A DNA stretch of 64,000 nt, from NCBI GenBank assembly GCA_947631945.1, contig CANRNI010000006.1, positions 17,946 to 81,945 of the forward strand, in the 5' to 3' direction. The stretch comes from an uncultured Clostridia bacterium (lineage in GTDB: Bacteria > Bacillota > Clostridia > Oscillospirales > Acutalibacteraceae). The translations under genes and the position numbers were made by a program. The notes beneath the pieces are model-generated. The model had not been told where the DNA came from, made no database searches, and saw only the letters and a program-made list of their open reading frames with translations. This document shows positions 8,744 to 18,765 of the stretch, one piece after another (within the stretch, counting starts at the first letter, position 1; the number at the start of each line of letters is the position of its first letter).

Positions 8744-10066
8744 TTATAATAAGGCAGCGAATAAGTAAGCTGTATATTCAAGAATATGAAGAATCGGATG
8801 CAGCAATCTCGCGAGTGTGCCAAGTATCGTGCTGCTGTCGTCCTTGTAAAGATTGTACTGCTCGCAGAATCCGCAGACAAAATCGTCCGAATCGTTTGTG
8901 TTTTCGCTGTCGGCGGGCTTGTTTACGTCTTCGCCGGGTTCGGTTTCTTCACCGGGCTGAGTTTCGGCGTTCTTTTCCCAAACGGCATAAAGAGTAACGT
9001 CGTTATCGTCGGGAGTCAATGTAAGAGTATCGCCGGGAGCGATAAGCTGCTCTTCGGGAGATGCGGCGGGATTGCGTGACCAGCCCTTGAACGTATAACC
9101 CTCGCGTTCGGGAGTTGCGTCGCTTACGACCCAAGTATATTCTTTATCAAAGGAATAATCGGTCTCGCCGAGGAATTCTGGCATACCCGTAACGTCGTCT
9201 TCGCCGCCGTTTGCTTCATAAGAAAGAGTATAGCTGTATTTCTCCGCATATGTAATGTTGGCGTTCGTTAAACAGTCGTTGTTGGCATCTATTTTAATGT
9301 TGCTCCAATCGTCCTGCGTTCCGCCGTAGTAAACGTTTGCGAGCGAATCGCATTTTTCAAACGAACGGCTGCTTATGAACGTAACGCTTGAAGGGATAGT
9401 TACGTCTTCAAGAGCGGTACAACCGTTGAATGCGCTGTAATATAGCTTAGTAACGCCGTCGGGGATTACAACGCTTGTGAGCGACGTGCAATTTTCAAAT
9501 ACTGAATTGCCCAATATCTTAACGCCCTCGTGAATGGTCACGTTTTTAAGGTTAGCGTCGTTTCTGAAAACCGAACTGCCGATTTCTTCAATTGTTCCGG
9601 GGATTTCTACGCTCGTAAGAGCTGGACAGTTAAAGAATGCATGTGAATCAAGCGTCTTAACGCCGTCGGAGATAGTAACTTCCTTGAGCTGATTGCTGTT
9701 AAGGAACGCATACTCGCCGATTTTTTCAACCGTTCCGGGTATCGTTATGCTTTTAAGACCGGAAAGAGCGAATCCGTAGTTCGATATGGTCTTTACCGTT
9801 TCGGGAATAACAACGCCCGTATAATGAGTGTTGTTGAATGCGTAAGACGCGATGGTCGAAACCGTGTAACCCTCTATTTCCGAGGGAATCTCAAGCGTTC
9901 CCGTTGAATAAGTGGGGAGCTTGCACTTTATTTCCGCCGTTCCGTCGGCTAAAACATTGTACTTGAAATTCCCGCTTTGAGCGGCGAATACCGTCAAAGG
10001 CGCGAGCGTCAACAGCATCGTCAACGCAAGCAGAACCGATAAAATCTTCATTTTCTTTTGTTTCAT
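8744..10066 (-). CDS. Secreted leucine-rich-repeat (BspA/LRR_5-like) protein with InlB-type repeat and C-terminal CxxC amphipathic tail
   Basis: Signal peptide; repeated SVEIPGTIEEIGSSVFRNDANLKNVTIHEGVKILGNSVFENCTSLTSVVIPDGV; C-terminus DDFVCGFCEQYNLYKDDSSTILGTLARLLHPILHILEYTAYLFAALL. Confidence 0.9.
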   Translation of the reverse strand: MKQKKMKILSVLLALTMLLTLAPLTVFAAQSGNFKYNVLADGTAEIKCKLPTYSTGTLEIPSEIEGYTVSTIASYAFNNTHYTGVVIPETVKTISNYGFALSGLKSITIPGTVEKIGEYAFLNSNQLKEVTISDGVKTLDSHAFFNCPALTSVEIPGTIEEIGSSVFRNDANLKNVTIHEGVKILGNSVFENCTSLTSVVIPDGVTKLYYSAFNGCTALEDVTIPSSVTFISSRSFEKCDSLANVYYGGTQDDWSNIKIDANNDCLTNANITYAEKYSYTLSYEANGGEDDVTGMPEFLGETDYSFDKEYTWVVSDATPEREGYTFKGWSRNPAASPEEQLIAPGDTLTLTPDDNDVTLYAVWEKNAETQPGEETEPGEDVNKPADSENTNDSDDFVCGFCEQYNLYKDDSSTILGTLARLLHPILHILEYTAYLFAALL

Positions 10067-10383
10067 TTTTTTTCCTCCGTTAGAAAAATTTTTTATCGCA
10101 AAAATTTACAGCGTCTCGCCGTAAATTTTATCACGCCGATATATAAAAGACGGACGCAAACAGATAATCCGTCTATGATTCTTTTTTGAACTATTGCTAA
10201 AAATATTATTAAAAAAATCCGGCTTTTGTCAATGAAAATGGCGTGAAATGATAATATTTGGCGTGAAATGATAAACGGCGGAAATACTGTCGGAAATATG
10301 AAAAAAGAATTTTACCGAGTGAACGAACAGGCGTTTCACGACGTATTTTATCGCTTCACGCCGCATAAGTTGACAAGATTTAT

Positions 10384-10560
10384 TAAGGCAACACCGCACA
10401 ATTAGCGGCTGCCGCCTTTGCCGCGCATCTGTACCGCGATTTTCCGTCATTTTTACCAAAAGTTCCTTGAAATACGGCAGTATTCCTGCGTCACTTTTGG
10501 CAATCTGACGAAAAATCTCTTGGCACATCTGCACGACAATAATTATGCGGTGTCGCCTTA
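10384..10560. repeat. Repeat A copy 2
   Basis: TAAGGCAACACCGCACAATTA ... TAATTATGCGGTGTCGCCTTA. Confidence 0.85.
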
Positions 10561-10686
10561 ATTTTTTTATAATACTATATATTATGTTGCCGTCAAACGG
10601 CATACGCTCAGTCGATACGGATAGAGTGTGAACACACTCCGATTGTCCGTTAAACCGAAACAATAAAAAGGTGGAGGAATAATTCG

Positions 10687-12600
10687 GTGAGAAAGAAAAT
10701 CGGATGGCGATACGCAGTCGGAGCCGCCGTCGCGGCGACGGTTACAATATTTGTGATTGCCGTGTTCTTTTCTCTGTGCGTCACGGACAAGGCGGATATC
10801 TCGCTCGCCGATACCGCCGACGAACGCTTTGATTGGAGCTATGAGCTGCTTGATGACGGAAAAATAAAACCCTATGAGCCTGTTTTTGAGGACGGCGTGT
10901 TTACCGTTAAAATACCGGACGGTGTAAAGGCGGTTCGCATTACGCGCACAATGACGGAGGATATTCCCGGCGCGGAGCTTGAATGGAACAGCTATGATTA
11001 CGGCGTTGAGGTGTTCCTTGACGGAGAGCTTCTGCACTCCGATTTTCATAACGCCCGCCGCGGAGAGGGCGGTTTCCTTGGCCTGACGCAAAATGATTGG
11101 GACGAATATTCACGCGAGCACGGCTCGGAGTTACAGCGCGTGCGTATGTCGCTTCCGGTCGATTACAAAGGAAAAGAGCTTTCGGTAGTCACTTATTTTC
11201 CGAATGATGCCGAGTTTCCCGCGCCCGAATACCCGTCAATAGGCAACGTCGATTCGCCTGTGGCAAGTGTGGTCGTGTTTGCCGTAAAATACAACGTCAT
11301 TATGACCGTCTATGCGTTTATGGCTTTTTTAATGGCGGGAATGTTTATTTTGGATATGTGCAACAGCACACTGAATGGCAAAATGCTGTTACTTTGCCTT
11401 TATTTTTTGCTGATGTTTTTATACAACGCGTGCAGTACGTACGCGTGCTATTTCAGCATTCTGAGCGATATTGTCGACTTAAGCCTTTTGAGCCGTCTGT
11501 ATATGACGCCGCTTTATTTCTATCTTGCTCTTACGCTTAAAAAATGGTGGAAATGGCCCCTGTGCGGAAGTATCGCGGCTCTGACGGCGTACGAATGTAT
11601 AAATAAAATTATAGAGCTGCGTTCGGGCAACGCTTCTGACGCGGACAAGATAGGACCGCAGGTGTTCGTTCTGCTTTTGGCGGTCGTCGTCGCATTCGGC
11701 GTTGAGTGCTTCAAAAGAAACTGTGGAACGCGGCAGGACAGAATACGTTTAACGCGTTACGGCGTTATTGCGGTTGTCGTTACAGTAATTTATCTGATTG
11801 ACAGAATATTGGCTTGGGGAAGTCTTGGCGCTTATTTGACGGACGGAATATGGTCGCCTCTCGAAGTAGGGAACTACGAAACCGTTGTATCCTTTATTAC
11901 CGATATTATTTCTTATATGACCGTAATCGTGGTGGTGACGGAGGTTATCCGCCGAACTGTGAGAACAAACAGAACAGTCGAGGTGCTTCGCGAACGCGGG
12001 CGGCAGGCAATGGAGAGCTACGAGCGTCTGCTTGCAAAGGAGGACGCTACCAACGTTCTGCACCATGAAATGCGCCATCATATGACGGCGTTGTCGGCCA
12101 TTCTGAATGACGGAGATATACAGCGCGCGACGAAATACGTTGACGCCGTCGCGGGCGATTTGGAACAGCTTCCTGCCGGTCGCTACAGCCGAAATGTTCT
12201 GGTAAACATTATCGCCGGCAGTTACCTTGACAGGGCGAAAGCCCAACAGATAAAGGTGGAACACAGCCTTAACGTACCGTCCGAGTTGAATATAGCCGAC
12301 GAGGATTTGAGCGTATTTTTAAGCAATATGCTGCAAAATGCGCTGGAAGCCTGCGAACGAATGAATCGGGACGACGAACGCTATATTAAGGCGGATATGC
12401 AAATGAGAGGAAAATTCCTCTTTATAAGCTGCGTCAACAGTACGCGTGACGACGAAACGGAGCAAAAAAAACCGCAGTCCGGTCACGGTTACGGTCTTGT
12501 AGCCATGCGCAGGATTGCGGATAAATATAACAGTGTTTTGGTTGTCAATCGTGAGGCGGGTCGATTTTCGGTTATGAGCGACCTGTGTCTTAAAAAGTGA
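10687..12600 (+). CDS. Membrane sensor histidine kinase, GHKL-type ATPase
   Basis: Extracytoplasmic N-terminal domain, multiple TM segments, HHEMRHHMTALSAIL, FLSNMLQNALEAC, GHGYGLVAMRRIADKY. Confidence 0.88.
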   Translation: MRKKIGWRYAVGAAVAATVTIFVIAVFFSLCVTDKADISLADTADERFDWSYELLDDGKIKPYEPVFEDGVFTVKIPDGVKAVRITRTMTEDIPGAELEWNSYDYGVEVFLDGELLHSDFHNARRGEGGFLGLTQNDWDEYSREHGSELQRVRMSLPVDYKGKELSVVTYFPNDAEFPAPEYPSIGNVDSPVASVVVFAVKYNVIMTVYAFMAFLMAGMFILDMCNSTLNGKMLLLCLYFLLMFLYNACSTYACYFSILSDIVDLSLLSRLYMTPLYFYLALTLKKWWKWPLCGSIAALTAYECINKIIELRSGNASDADKIGPQVFVLLLAVVVAFGVECFKRNCGTRQDRIRLTRYGVIAVVVTVIYLIDRILAWGSLGAYLTDGIWSPLEVGNYETVVSFITDIISYMTVIVVVTEVIRRTVRTNRTVEVLRERGRQAMESYERLLAKEDATNVLHHEMRHHMTALSAILNDGDIQRATKYVDAVAGDLEQLPAGRYSRNVLVNIIAGSYLDRAKAQQIKVEHSLNVPSELNIADEDLSVFLSNMLQNALEACERMNRDDERYIKADMQMRGKFLFISCVNSTRDDETEQKKPQSGHGYGLVAMRRIADKYNSVLVVNREAGRFSVMSDLCLKK

Positions 12601-12607
12601 TAAGGAT

Positions 12608-13327
12608 TTACTCCGCGCCGTGACCGCGCCCGTCAAAGTTCACAAGCGCGAGACGGACGTTAGCATAGGCGTTTTTGCTTATAGGAACAGAACAGCCGTC
12701 GGTCAGTATAACGTTTCCGCGTTCGATTTCGGCTATATGCTCAAGATTGACAAGATAACTGCGGTGTGTGCGTACAAAGCAGTCGGACGGCAGTTCGCTT
12801 TCCAGTTCTTTGAGTGTGCTCCGCCAGGATTGGCTGCCGCCGTCCGCCCTGTGAACGGTAACGGTGTGATTGTATATCTCAAAATAGAGCGCGTCCGTTA
12901 CGGGCAGACGCATAACGCCGTGCGGAGTTGTGAGTGACAGCATACGCGGTGTGAGCCGACGGAAAAAACGGTTCAGCGCTTCGGACAGTTGCTTGTCGTT
13001 TACAGGTTTAAGAAGATAGTGCAGCGGCTGGACATCATATCCCTCCAACGCATAATCGGCGCTTGAGGTTACAAACACCACCTCTATTTTCTGCTTGCGT
13101 TCACGCAGCAGCCTTGCAAAGCGGATACCTTTTTCCCTGCCGAAGAGAATATCCTGAAACAGCAGGTCACATTTTTCACCCTGCTCCAAAGCGTTCAGCA
13201 TTTTTGAAGGGTCGGAAAACAGTTGTATGCGGAAGCTTGCGCCTCGCTCGCGCAGCATTTCGGTCAGCCGTTTTTCAAGTCCGGACGCAAAAACGCTGTC
13301 ATCGTCACAGATGAATACCCGATACAA
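12608..13327 (-). CDS. LytTR-family response regulator
   Basis: FICDDDSVFASGL..LLFQDILF..VTSSADYALEGYDVQPLHYLLKPV receiver; CFVRTHRSYLVNLEHIAEIERGNVILTDG LytTR domain. Confidence 0.92.
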   Translation of the reverse strand: MYRVFICDDDSVFASGLEKRLTEMLRERGASFRIQLFSDPSKMLNALEQGEKCDLLFQDILFGREKGIRFARLLRERKQKIEVVFVTSSADYALEGYDVQPLHYLLKPVNDKQLSEALNRFFRRLTPRMLSLTTPHGVMRLPVTDALYFEIYNHTVTVHRADGGSQSWRSTLKELESELPSDCFVRTHRSYLVNLEHIAEIERGNVILTDGCSVPISKNAYANVRLALVNFDGRGHGAE

Positions 13328-13469
13328 AGCGCTCGTTACCTCCCTATCATAAGATAATAATAATTATACCACGGTTGGCGAAAATGTCAATATTTGTGTT
13401 TATCACGATTATGGATAAAAATAAAAAAACAGCGGTCTTGACTGCAAGACTGCGGAAAAGAGGATATAT

Positions 13470-14429
13470 ATGGATATACAGTATTTACTTTTTCTGCAAA
13501 GGTTCAGAGAGGCGATAGGCGGAGCGCTCAATGATTTTTTTGTGCAAATAAGCGACCTGTCCTACGGCATATTTATATGGATGCTCGCCTGTATAATCTT
13601 CTGGGCCGTTGATAAGAAAAACGGCGCGTTCTTTTTCTTGAACGTCGCTGTTTCTCGGTTCCTTATGCAGCTTTTAAAGCTGACGTTTTGCGTTTACAGA
13701 CCATGGATACGCTCGGAGCAGATTGTGCCGGTGGAAAAAGCCTCGGGATACTCGTTTCCAAGCGGTCACAGCGTAACTGCCGCTTCAAATTACGGCACCG
13801 TTCTTGAACGCTACGGAAGAAAGCACAAGCCTCTCGGCGTATTTATGGCTTTTATGATTCTGCTGACGATGTTTTCGCGGAACTACATCGGCGTACATAC
13901 GCCGCAGGACGTTGTAATAGGCGCGGCGTTGGGACTTGCCGTGGTGTTTTTGGGTGCTAAGGCGTGGCAGTGGATAGACGAAAAGCCGAACCGCGATTAC
14001 ATCGTGCTTTGCGTCGGCGTTGTGTTAACCGCGCTGTTTTTAGTGTATATATCCGTGAAATCGTACCCGATGAATTACGACGCGGAGGGTAAGCTTTTGG
14101 TAGACCCCGCGAAGATGAAAACGGACGGATACAAGGACGCGGGACGTTTTCTCGGCGTGACCTTGGGATGGTTCCTGGAGCGTCGTTTTGTGCGCTTTTC
14201 CATGGACGTATCGGCGGTGAAAAAGGTAACGCGCTGCTGTGTTGGCGTACTGCTTCTTATCGCCTATGAAAAAGCGCTGACTCCTGCCGTTACGGACGCG
14301 GTGGGTCTGTCTTGGATTGGCTTTGTTCTGACGTTCGGCGAGCTAATACTTTTGATGGTCGTGTATCCGTTCTGCTTTTCACTTTTTGACGGCAAACGCG
14401 GGGAAAAGACGGCAGTACAGTTTTCCTGA
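13470..14429 (+). CDS. PAP2-family membrane phosphatase
   Basis: KLTFCVYRPWIRS, YSFPSGHSVTAAS, SRNYIGVHTPQDVVIGAALG. Confidence 0.9.
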   Translation: MDIQYLLFLQRFREAIGGALNDFFVQISDLSYGIFIWMLACIIFWAVDKKNGAFFFLNVAVSRFLMQLLKLTFCVYRPWIRSEQIVPVEKASGYSFPSGHSVTAASNYGTVLERYGRKHKPLGVFMAFMILLTMFSRNYIGVHTPQDVVIGAALGLAVVFLGAKAWQWIDEKPNRDYIVLCVGVVLTALFLVYISVKSYPMNYDAEGKLLVDPAKMKTDGYKDAGRFLGVTLGWFLERRFVRFSMDVSAVKKVTRCCVGVLLLIAYEKALTPAVTDAVGLSWIGFVLTFGELILLMVVYPFCFSLFDGKRGEKTAVQFS

Positions 14430-14431
14430 AA

Positions 14432-14475
14432 ATGCGCGGCAAAGGCGTTAGCCGCTAATTGTGCGATATTGCCTT
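14432..14475. repeat. Terminal fragment of repeat A
   Basis: ATGCGCGGCAAAGGCGTTAGCCGCTAATTGTGCGATATTGCCTTA matches the left end of repeat A in reverse complement. Confidence 0.75.
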
Positions 14476-14553
14476 AAATATGAAAAACAGTCTTGCCCGG
14501 CTCCTTTAATTATGATATTCTTGTTATTCTGCCCGATAAAGAGGTGTTTGTCC

Positions 14554-15153
14554 TCAATCGGGCTGTTGCCCGTCATGCGCTTTCCATTGACATTCGGTAA
14601 GCTTCATATCGGTAAAAACAGCTTTAAATGAAGAATTTTCCGGTGAGCAGGCGTATATGCCGAATCTTATTTTTCCGTTCCCTTTATTCATATGGCAGAT
14701 GCGCATTTGATTAAAATGCACGCCGTCTTGGGAATATTCGATTCGGTAATCGTCCTCTCTGCGGCTGAAGCGATACCACATCGAATTTACAGCGGCGGAA
14801 ATAGGTGTAGTTGCCCAATCGGAATAACCGTTATTCGTTACGACGCTGCCTAAATGCCGAAATTCCCCGTTCTCGTACTCGATGGAGCCTTTCAGCCAAT
14901 TTTCGCTGTCCAAATACATGACTATGCCGCACTGGTCAAAACGGCGCCGGCTGTCGGAAAAATCCGTTTTCACAACAAAGCTGAAAAACCTCTCGTCGGT
15001 TTCCGTTTGCAAAACCGGCGCGTTGTCGTTCCGAAAATGGTAATACGTCCTTTGCCACAGGTCGGTATACGGCATTGTAACAATTTCCACACACTTGCTG
15101 TCAATACGGTAAATTTCGGGTTCCCTTATCCACTTAAAGTCTTTCATATCCAT
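14554..15153 (-). CDS. DUF1349-like domain protein
   Basis: DQCGIVMYLDSENWLKGSIEYENGEFRHLGSVVTNNGYSDWAT, YSQDGVHFNQMRICHM; start placed at MDMKDF. Confidence 0.7.
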   Translation of the reverse strand: MDMKDFKWIREPEIYRIDSKCVEIVTMPYTDLWQRTYYHFRNDNAPVLQTETDERFFSFVVKTDFSDSRRRFDQCGIVMYLDSENWLKGSIEYENGEFRHLGSVVTNNGYSDWATTPISAAVNSMWYRFSRREDDYRIEYSQDGVHFNQMRICHMNKGNGKIRFGIYACSPENSSFKAVFTDMKLTECQWKAHDGQQPD

Positions 15154-15195
15154 AATAATTTCCTCACCTTTAATTGTCATTCTGTATAATTTTAC

Positions 15196-15867
15196 TTAAT
15201 CATAATTTTCTATAAGCTCATAATTTCCGCTTCTTAAAGTTTTCAGAAGGTCGTCGTTTGATTTTATGGGAGCGGAGGTTATAATTCCGCCCTTTGCAAA
15301 ACTGCTCTGACGGTGAAAATCGCTTCCGCTCGTTTTAATTTCCATGCCGTTCTTTTCAGCGTAAAGAGCGGCTTTTTCGTTTCTTTCCCTGTTCGTTTTT
15401 CCGTTAAAAACCTCCGCGCCGTCAAGATATTTCGGGTTGATTCTTATCATTCCCTCCCTGAACGGGTGAGCCTGCAAAACTATAAGTCCGTTTGCTTTTG
15501 CGAGCTTATAGAATCTTTTGGGGTATTTTATCATAAGGTTTCCGCTTTTTTTCAGAAATTCTTCAGTCACGCCGTAAACGAGATAATCGTTGGCCGTCGC
15601 GTAGTATCTGAGTTCCATGCCAAGCAGTACCGTAAAATCGCTGTCGGAATATTTAAGAGCTTCTTTGTAGCCTCTCGTGTAAAAGCTTATGCGTTTTTCG
15701 GGATAGAACAGCGCCGGCAGACCGAATGTCATGGGAGAATAATGGTCGGTTATCACAATTCCGCTGTAGCCCCTCTCCTTATACATTTTTACGGCTTCCG
15801 AGGCATATACTCCGGCGCAGCGGCTGACTTCTTTCGTATGGCAATGCAGTTCATATTTATAATACAT
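15196..15867 (-). CDS. PHP-domain phosphoesterase
   Basis: YELHCHTKEVSRCAG, GIVITDHYSP, VLQAHPFREG, KTSGSDFHR. Confidence 0.85.
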   Translation of the reverse strand: MYYKYELHCHTKEVSRCAGVYASEAVKMYKERGYSGIVITDHYSPMTFGLPALFYPEKRISFYTRGYKEALKYSDSDFTVLLGMELRYYATANDYLVYGVTEEFLKKSGNLMIKYPKRFYKLAKANGLIVLQAHPFREGMIRINPKYLDGAEVFNGKTNRERNEKAALYAEKNGMEIKTSGSDFHRQSSFAKGGIITSAPIKSNDDLLKTLRSGNYELIENYD

Positions 15868-15993
15868 ATTCTCACTTCCCGACTGAATTTTACCACGGTT
15901 TTATATATCGGTCAACAGTTGAAATGAAGGTTGTGATATGTTAAAATAAAAAAAATAAAAAATTTTTTCAGATTTTTGTAACCGTTTTGTATA

Positions 15994-16590
15994 TTGCGCG
16001 TGTTGATAATAACGGAGGCAGTAAAATATATGCTTGTATTTTATCTCTCCGCGATAGATTTCGCGGACGGCAAAAGAGCGTTTGAATATTATTACGCCGC
16101 GTACCGCAATCAAATGTTTTCGGCGGCAGTCTCGGTGCTACGCAACAGGGAAGACGCGGAGGATGCCGTACATAACGCGTTCCTTGGCATAGCGAAGCAC
16201 ATAGACGTCCTGTTGGAGGCGGACGAGCACGACGGTAAATGCTACTGCGTTAAAGCGGCAAAAAACGCGGCTTTGAACATTCTGCGAAAAAATAACTCCG
16301 TACCCGAAACGGTAAGCTTTGATGAAATGGTTGATTTACCTGACGAAAAATCATTTTGGGATATGATTGAAAAAACAGAGTACGAAGAAATATTAAACGC
16401 CGTAAAAAGTATGGACAATATTTACAGGGACGTCCTTTATATGCATTTGGTTATGGATATGCCTGTAAAAAAAATCGCGGACGTCCTCGGACGAAAAGCT
16501 TCCGCCGTAAAGCAGCAGCTTGTGAGAGGTAAAAAACAGCTTATATCGAAACTGTCTGAGGAGGTGATGACCGGCTATGGCAAGCAATAA
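15994..16590 (+). CDS. ECF-type RNA polymerase sigma factor
   Basis: AYRNQMFSAAVSVLRNREDAEDAVHNAFLGI region 2; VLYMHLVMDMPVKKIADVLGRKASAVKQQLVRGKKQL region 4; ATG at 16030 is the likely start. Confidence 0.88.
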   Translation: MRVLIITEAVKYMLVFYLSAIDFADGKRAFEYYYAAYRNQMFSAAVSVLRNREDAEDAVHNAFLGIAKHIDVLLEADEHDGKCYCVKAAKNAALNILRKNNSVPETVSFDEMVDLPDEKSFWDMIEKTEYEEILNAVKSMDNIYRDVLYMHLVMDMPVKKIADVLGRKASAVKQQLVRGKKQLISKLSEEVMTGYGKQ

Positions 16591-17284
16591 ATTAAAACAG
16601 GCGCTGCGTGAGTCTGCTGCGGAGGAGTTTAATATATATTATAAACAAAGTGAAACGATTTTATGGGAACCCTCTGAAAGCTTAAACGCTGAGATGGAAA
16701 CCCTTTTTAAACAGACAAAAAAGCATAGGCGCTCTGTATTAAAACGCGGACTTCTTGTCGCAGCGGTCATTCTCCTTATCTCGGCTACCACCATATCGGT
16801 ATTCGGAATTTCTTCCGTAAGGAACAAGGTCATAGATTACTTTTCGCGCAACAAATCAAATTATTTCGACCTTGACTACGGCTATGAAGAAGCCGGTGAT
16901 ATAAAAGCGGACGGCGCTATAAAGGATATTTACACCTTTAATAATCTGCCCGACGGCTTTAAAATGACTTCACGGAATATGACGGCTCACGCTATAGTAA
17001 CTCTCTGGGAAAATGAAAAAGGCGATACGCTTGTTCTCCAGCAGGGTGACGGTATTACGACGCGTTCAATAGATAACGAACGGCTGGAAAAAACATATGA
17101 AACGGTCGGCGGGATAACCATGGACATATACTCGGAGGACGGCTATGCGCTGATTTTATGGAATACCGATAAATATACGTTCAGCATAGATTATTTCGGT
17201 CGGAAGTCTCCGAAAACGCTCGCGCGTTTCTTGGCGGAAAATATATCCGTAGAATATAATGAGACGCTGACCGACACCGAGTAA
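16577..17284 (+). CDS. Membrane-anchored DUF4367-type protein, putative anti-sigma factor
   Basis: 14-bp overlap with the sigma factor; single TM; GFKMTSRNMTAHAIVTLWENEKGDTLVLQQGDG. Confidence 0.7.
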   Translation: MASNKLKQALRESAAEEFNIYYKQSETILWEPSESLNAEMETLFKQTKKHRRSVLKRGLLVAAVILLISATTISVFGISSVRNKVIDYFSRNKSNYFDLDYGYEEAGDIKADGAIKDIYTFNNLPDGFKMTSRNMTAHAIVTLWENEKGDTLVLQQGDGITTRSIDNERLEKTYETVGGITMDIYSEDGYALILWNTDKYTFSIDYFGRKSPKTLARFLAENISVEYNETLTDTE

Positions 17285-17378
17285 AAAACGGCCGCAACGC
17301 AGAAAGGAACGGTACGAATCAAAAAAATATTGAATTTAACAAGCGCCGACGGCGTAATTGTACCGTATTGGTGATGTT

Positions 17379-18068
17379 ATGAAAAAATTAAAATTATTTG
17401 GCTTTACACTCGCGTTTGTTCTTATGGTTACCGTAAACACACCTGTTTTTACATACGCGCTGGAGTATCCTGACTTTGAAAACGGAAACAAGGTTTTTTC
17501 TTTTGATTTTATTGATTTTATCGAAGATCAAACTGCCGGTGGAAGCTTGGCTCCGAGCTTAAAACATATAAACAGCACAAGTCTTACGTTTTTTGTGTCA
17601 AACAAGGGGACAGCGTACGTTTCATACACAGCCTCCGTAAAATCATCGGGCGGAATAAAAGCCCACATATATATAGAAAAAAGGACTCTCGGATTATTAT
17701 GGAAAAAGGTGTCCTTGGGAGTATCGGGAAACGAATGGAGCGATTCGACAGGCAAAAAGTTTTTATCGGGAACACATACCGTAAAGCTGTCGGAGAACGG
17801 CGAATACAGAGCCGTTGCCGAAATAGAGGCCGAAAATGAAACCGTTAAAATTCAATCGGTTTATTCATATGACAAAAATATTCTCAGAGGCGACGTTAAT
17901 TCCGATAAAAAGCTGACAGCCTCCGATGCGAGGACAATACTTCGGTATTCGGCAAACATCGTAAAAATGCCGTCCGATAAAAGAAATACCTGCGACGTAA
18001 ATAACGACGGCATTATAACAGCCTCCGATGCGAGGCTTACTCTGCGTATGTCCGCGATGCTCATATAG
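17379..18068 (+). CDS. Secreted protein with C-terminal dockerin-type repeat
   Basis: Signal peptide MKKLKLFGFTLAFVLMVTVNTPVFTYA; GDVNSDKKLTASDARTILRYSA...CDVNNDGIITASDARLTLRMSA. Confidence 0.85.
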   Translation: MKKLKLFGFTLAFVLMVTVNTPVFTYALEYPDFENGNKVFSFDFIDFIEDQTAGGSLAPSLKHINSTSLTFFVSNKGTAYVSYTASVKSSGGIKAHIYIEKRTLGLLWKKVSLGVSGNEWSDSTGKKFLSGTHTVKLSENGEYRAVAEIEAENETVKIQSVYSYDKNILRGDVNSDKKLTASDARTILRYSANIVKMPSDKRNTCDVNNDGIITASDARLTLRMSAMLI

Positions 18069-18078
18069 GTGAAGCCTC

Positions 18079-18723
18079 ATGAAAAAGATATTATCATTGG
18101 TTTTTACGTTTGTCTTTGTCTTTGAGTTTTCCTCTGCGAGCGAAGCTTTGGATTTGTCCGAAAGCTTTGAAGTAAATTTGATGGGCTCTCCGTATGCGGC
18201 TCCGAGATTCTTAGCCATTGAAAACGTGAGTATGACTTTTTTTATAACAAACACGGGCAGGGCAAGCATTGTTTATTCTGTTTCAAGCTCGCCGAACTCG
18301 GGTACGGTTATAATAAAAACATATATAGAAAAACGAACGGCAGGAGTTTTCTGGCGCAGATTAAATATAAGTAAAACGAATAACGAATGGACTGAGCGAA
18401 CAACAAAAAGCTATTATACAGGTTCTCATTATGTTGACATATCCGACGACGGCACCTATAGGGCAACGGTGAAAGTTACCGCTTCAAACGGCGATACTGC
18501 TACAAAAACGGCGATTTTTGACCACTACAAGAGCATTTTGCTCGGCGACGTTAATTTTGACGGAAAAGTTACAGCGTCCGACGCAAGGTTAGTCCTGAGA
18601 TATTCCGCAAAGCTCATTTCCTTTTCATCGGCTCAAAAATCGCGCTCCGATTTGAATTTCGACAACAGAATTACGTCTTCCGACGCAAGAATGGTTCTGA
18701 GAGTTTCGGCCGGTTTGATTTAA
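18079..18723 (+). CDS. Secreted dockerin-type protein, paralogue of the upstream gene
   Basis: GDVNFDGKVTASDARLVLRYSA...SDLNFDNRITSSDARMVLRVSA; shared YIEKRT-G--W / NEW / G-YRA motifs. Confidence 0.85.
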   Translation: MKKILSLVFTFVFVFEFSSASEALDLSESFEVNLMGSPYAAPRFLAIENVSMTFFITNTGRASIVYSVSSSPNSGTVIIKTYIEKRTAGVFWRRLNISKTNNEWTERTTKSYYTGSHYVDISDDGTYRATVKVTASNGDTATKTAIFDHYKSILLGDVNFDGKVTASDARLVLRYSAKLISFSSAQKSRSDLNFDNRITSSDARMVLRVSAGLI

Positions 18724-18736
18724 TCAATACTTCCTA
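18717..18736. repeat. Isolated repeat B right-TIR remnant
   Basis: gatttaatcaatacttcct versus gatttaatcagtgcttcct; overlaps the stop codon of the 18079 gene. Confidence 0.5.
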
Positions 18737-18765
18737 AAAAAAATAATATATGGAGGAAAACAGAC

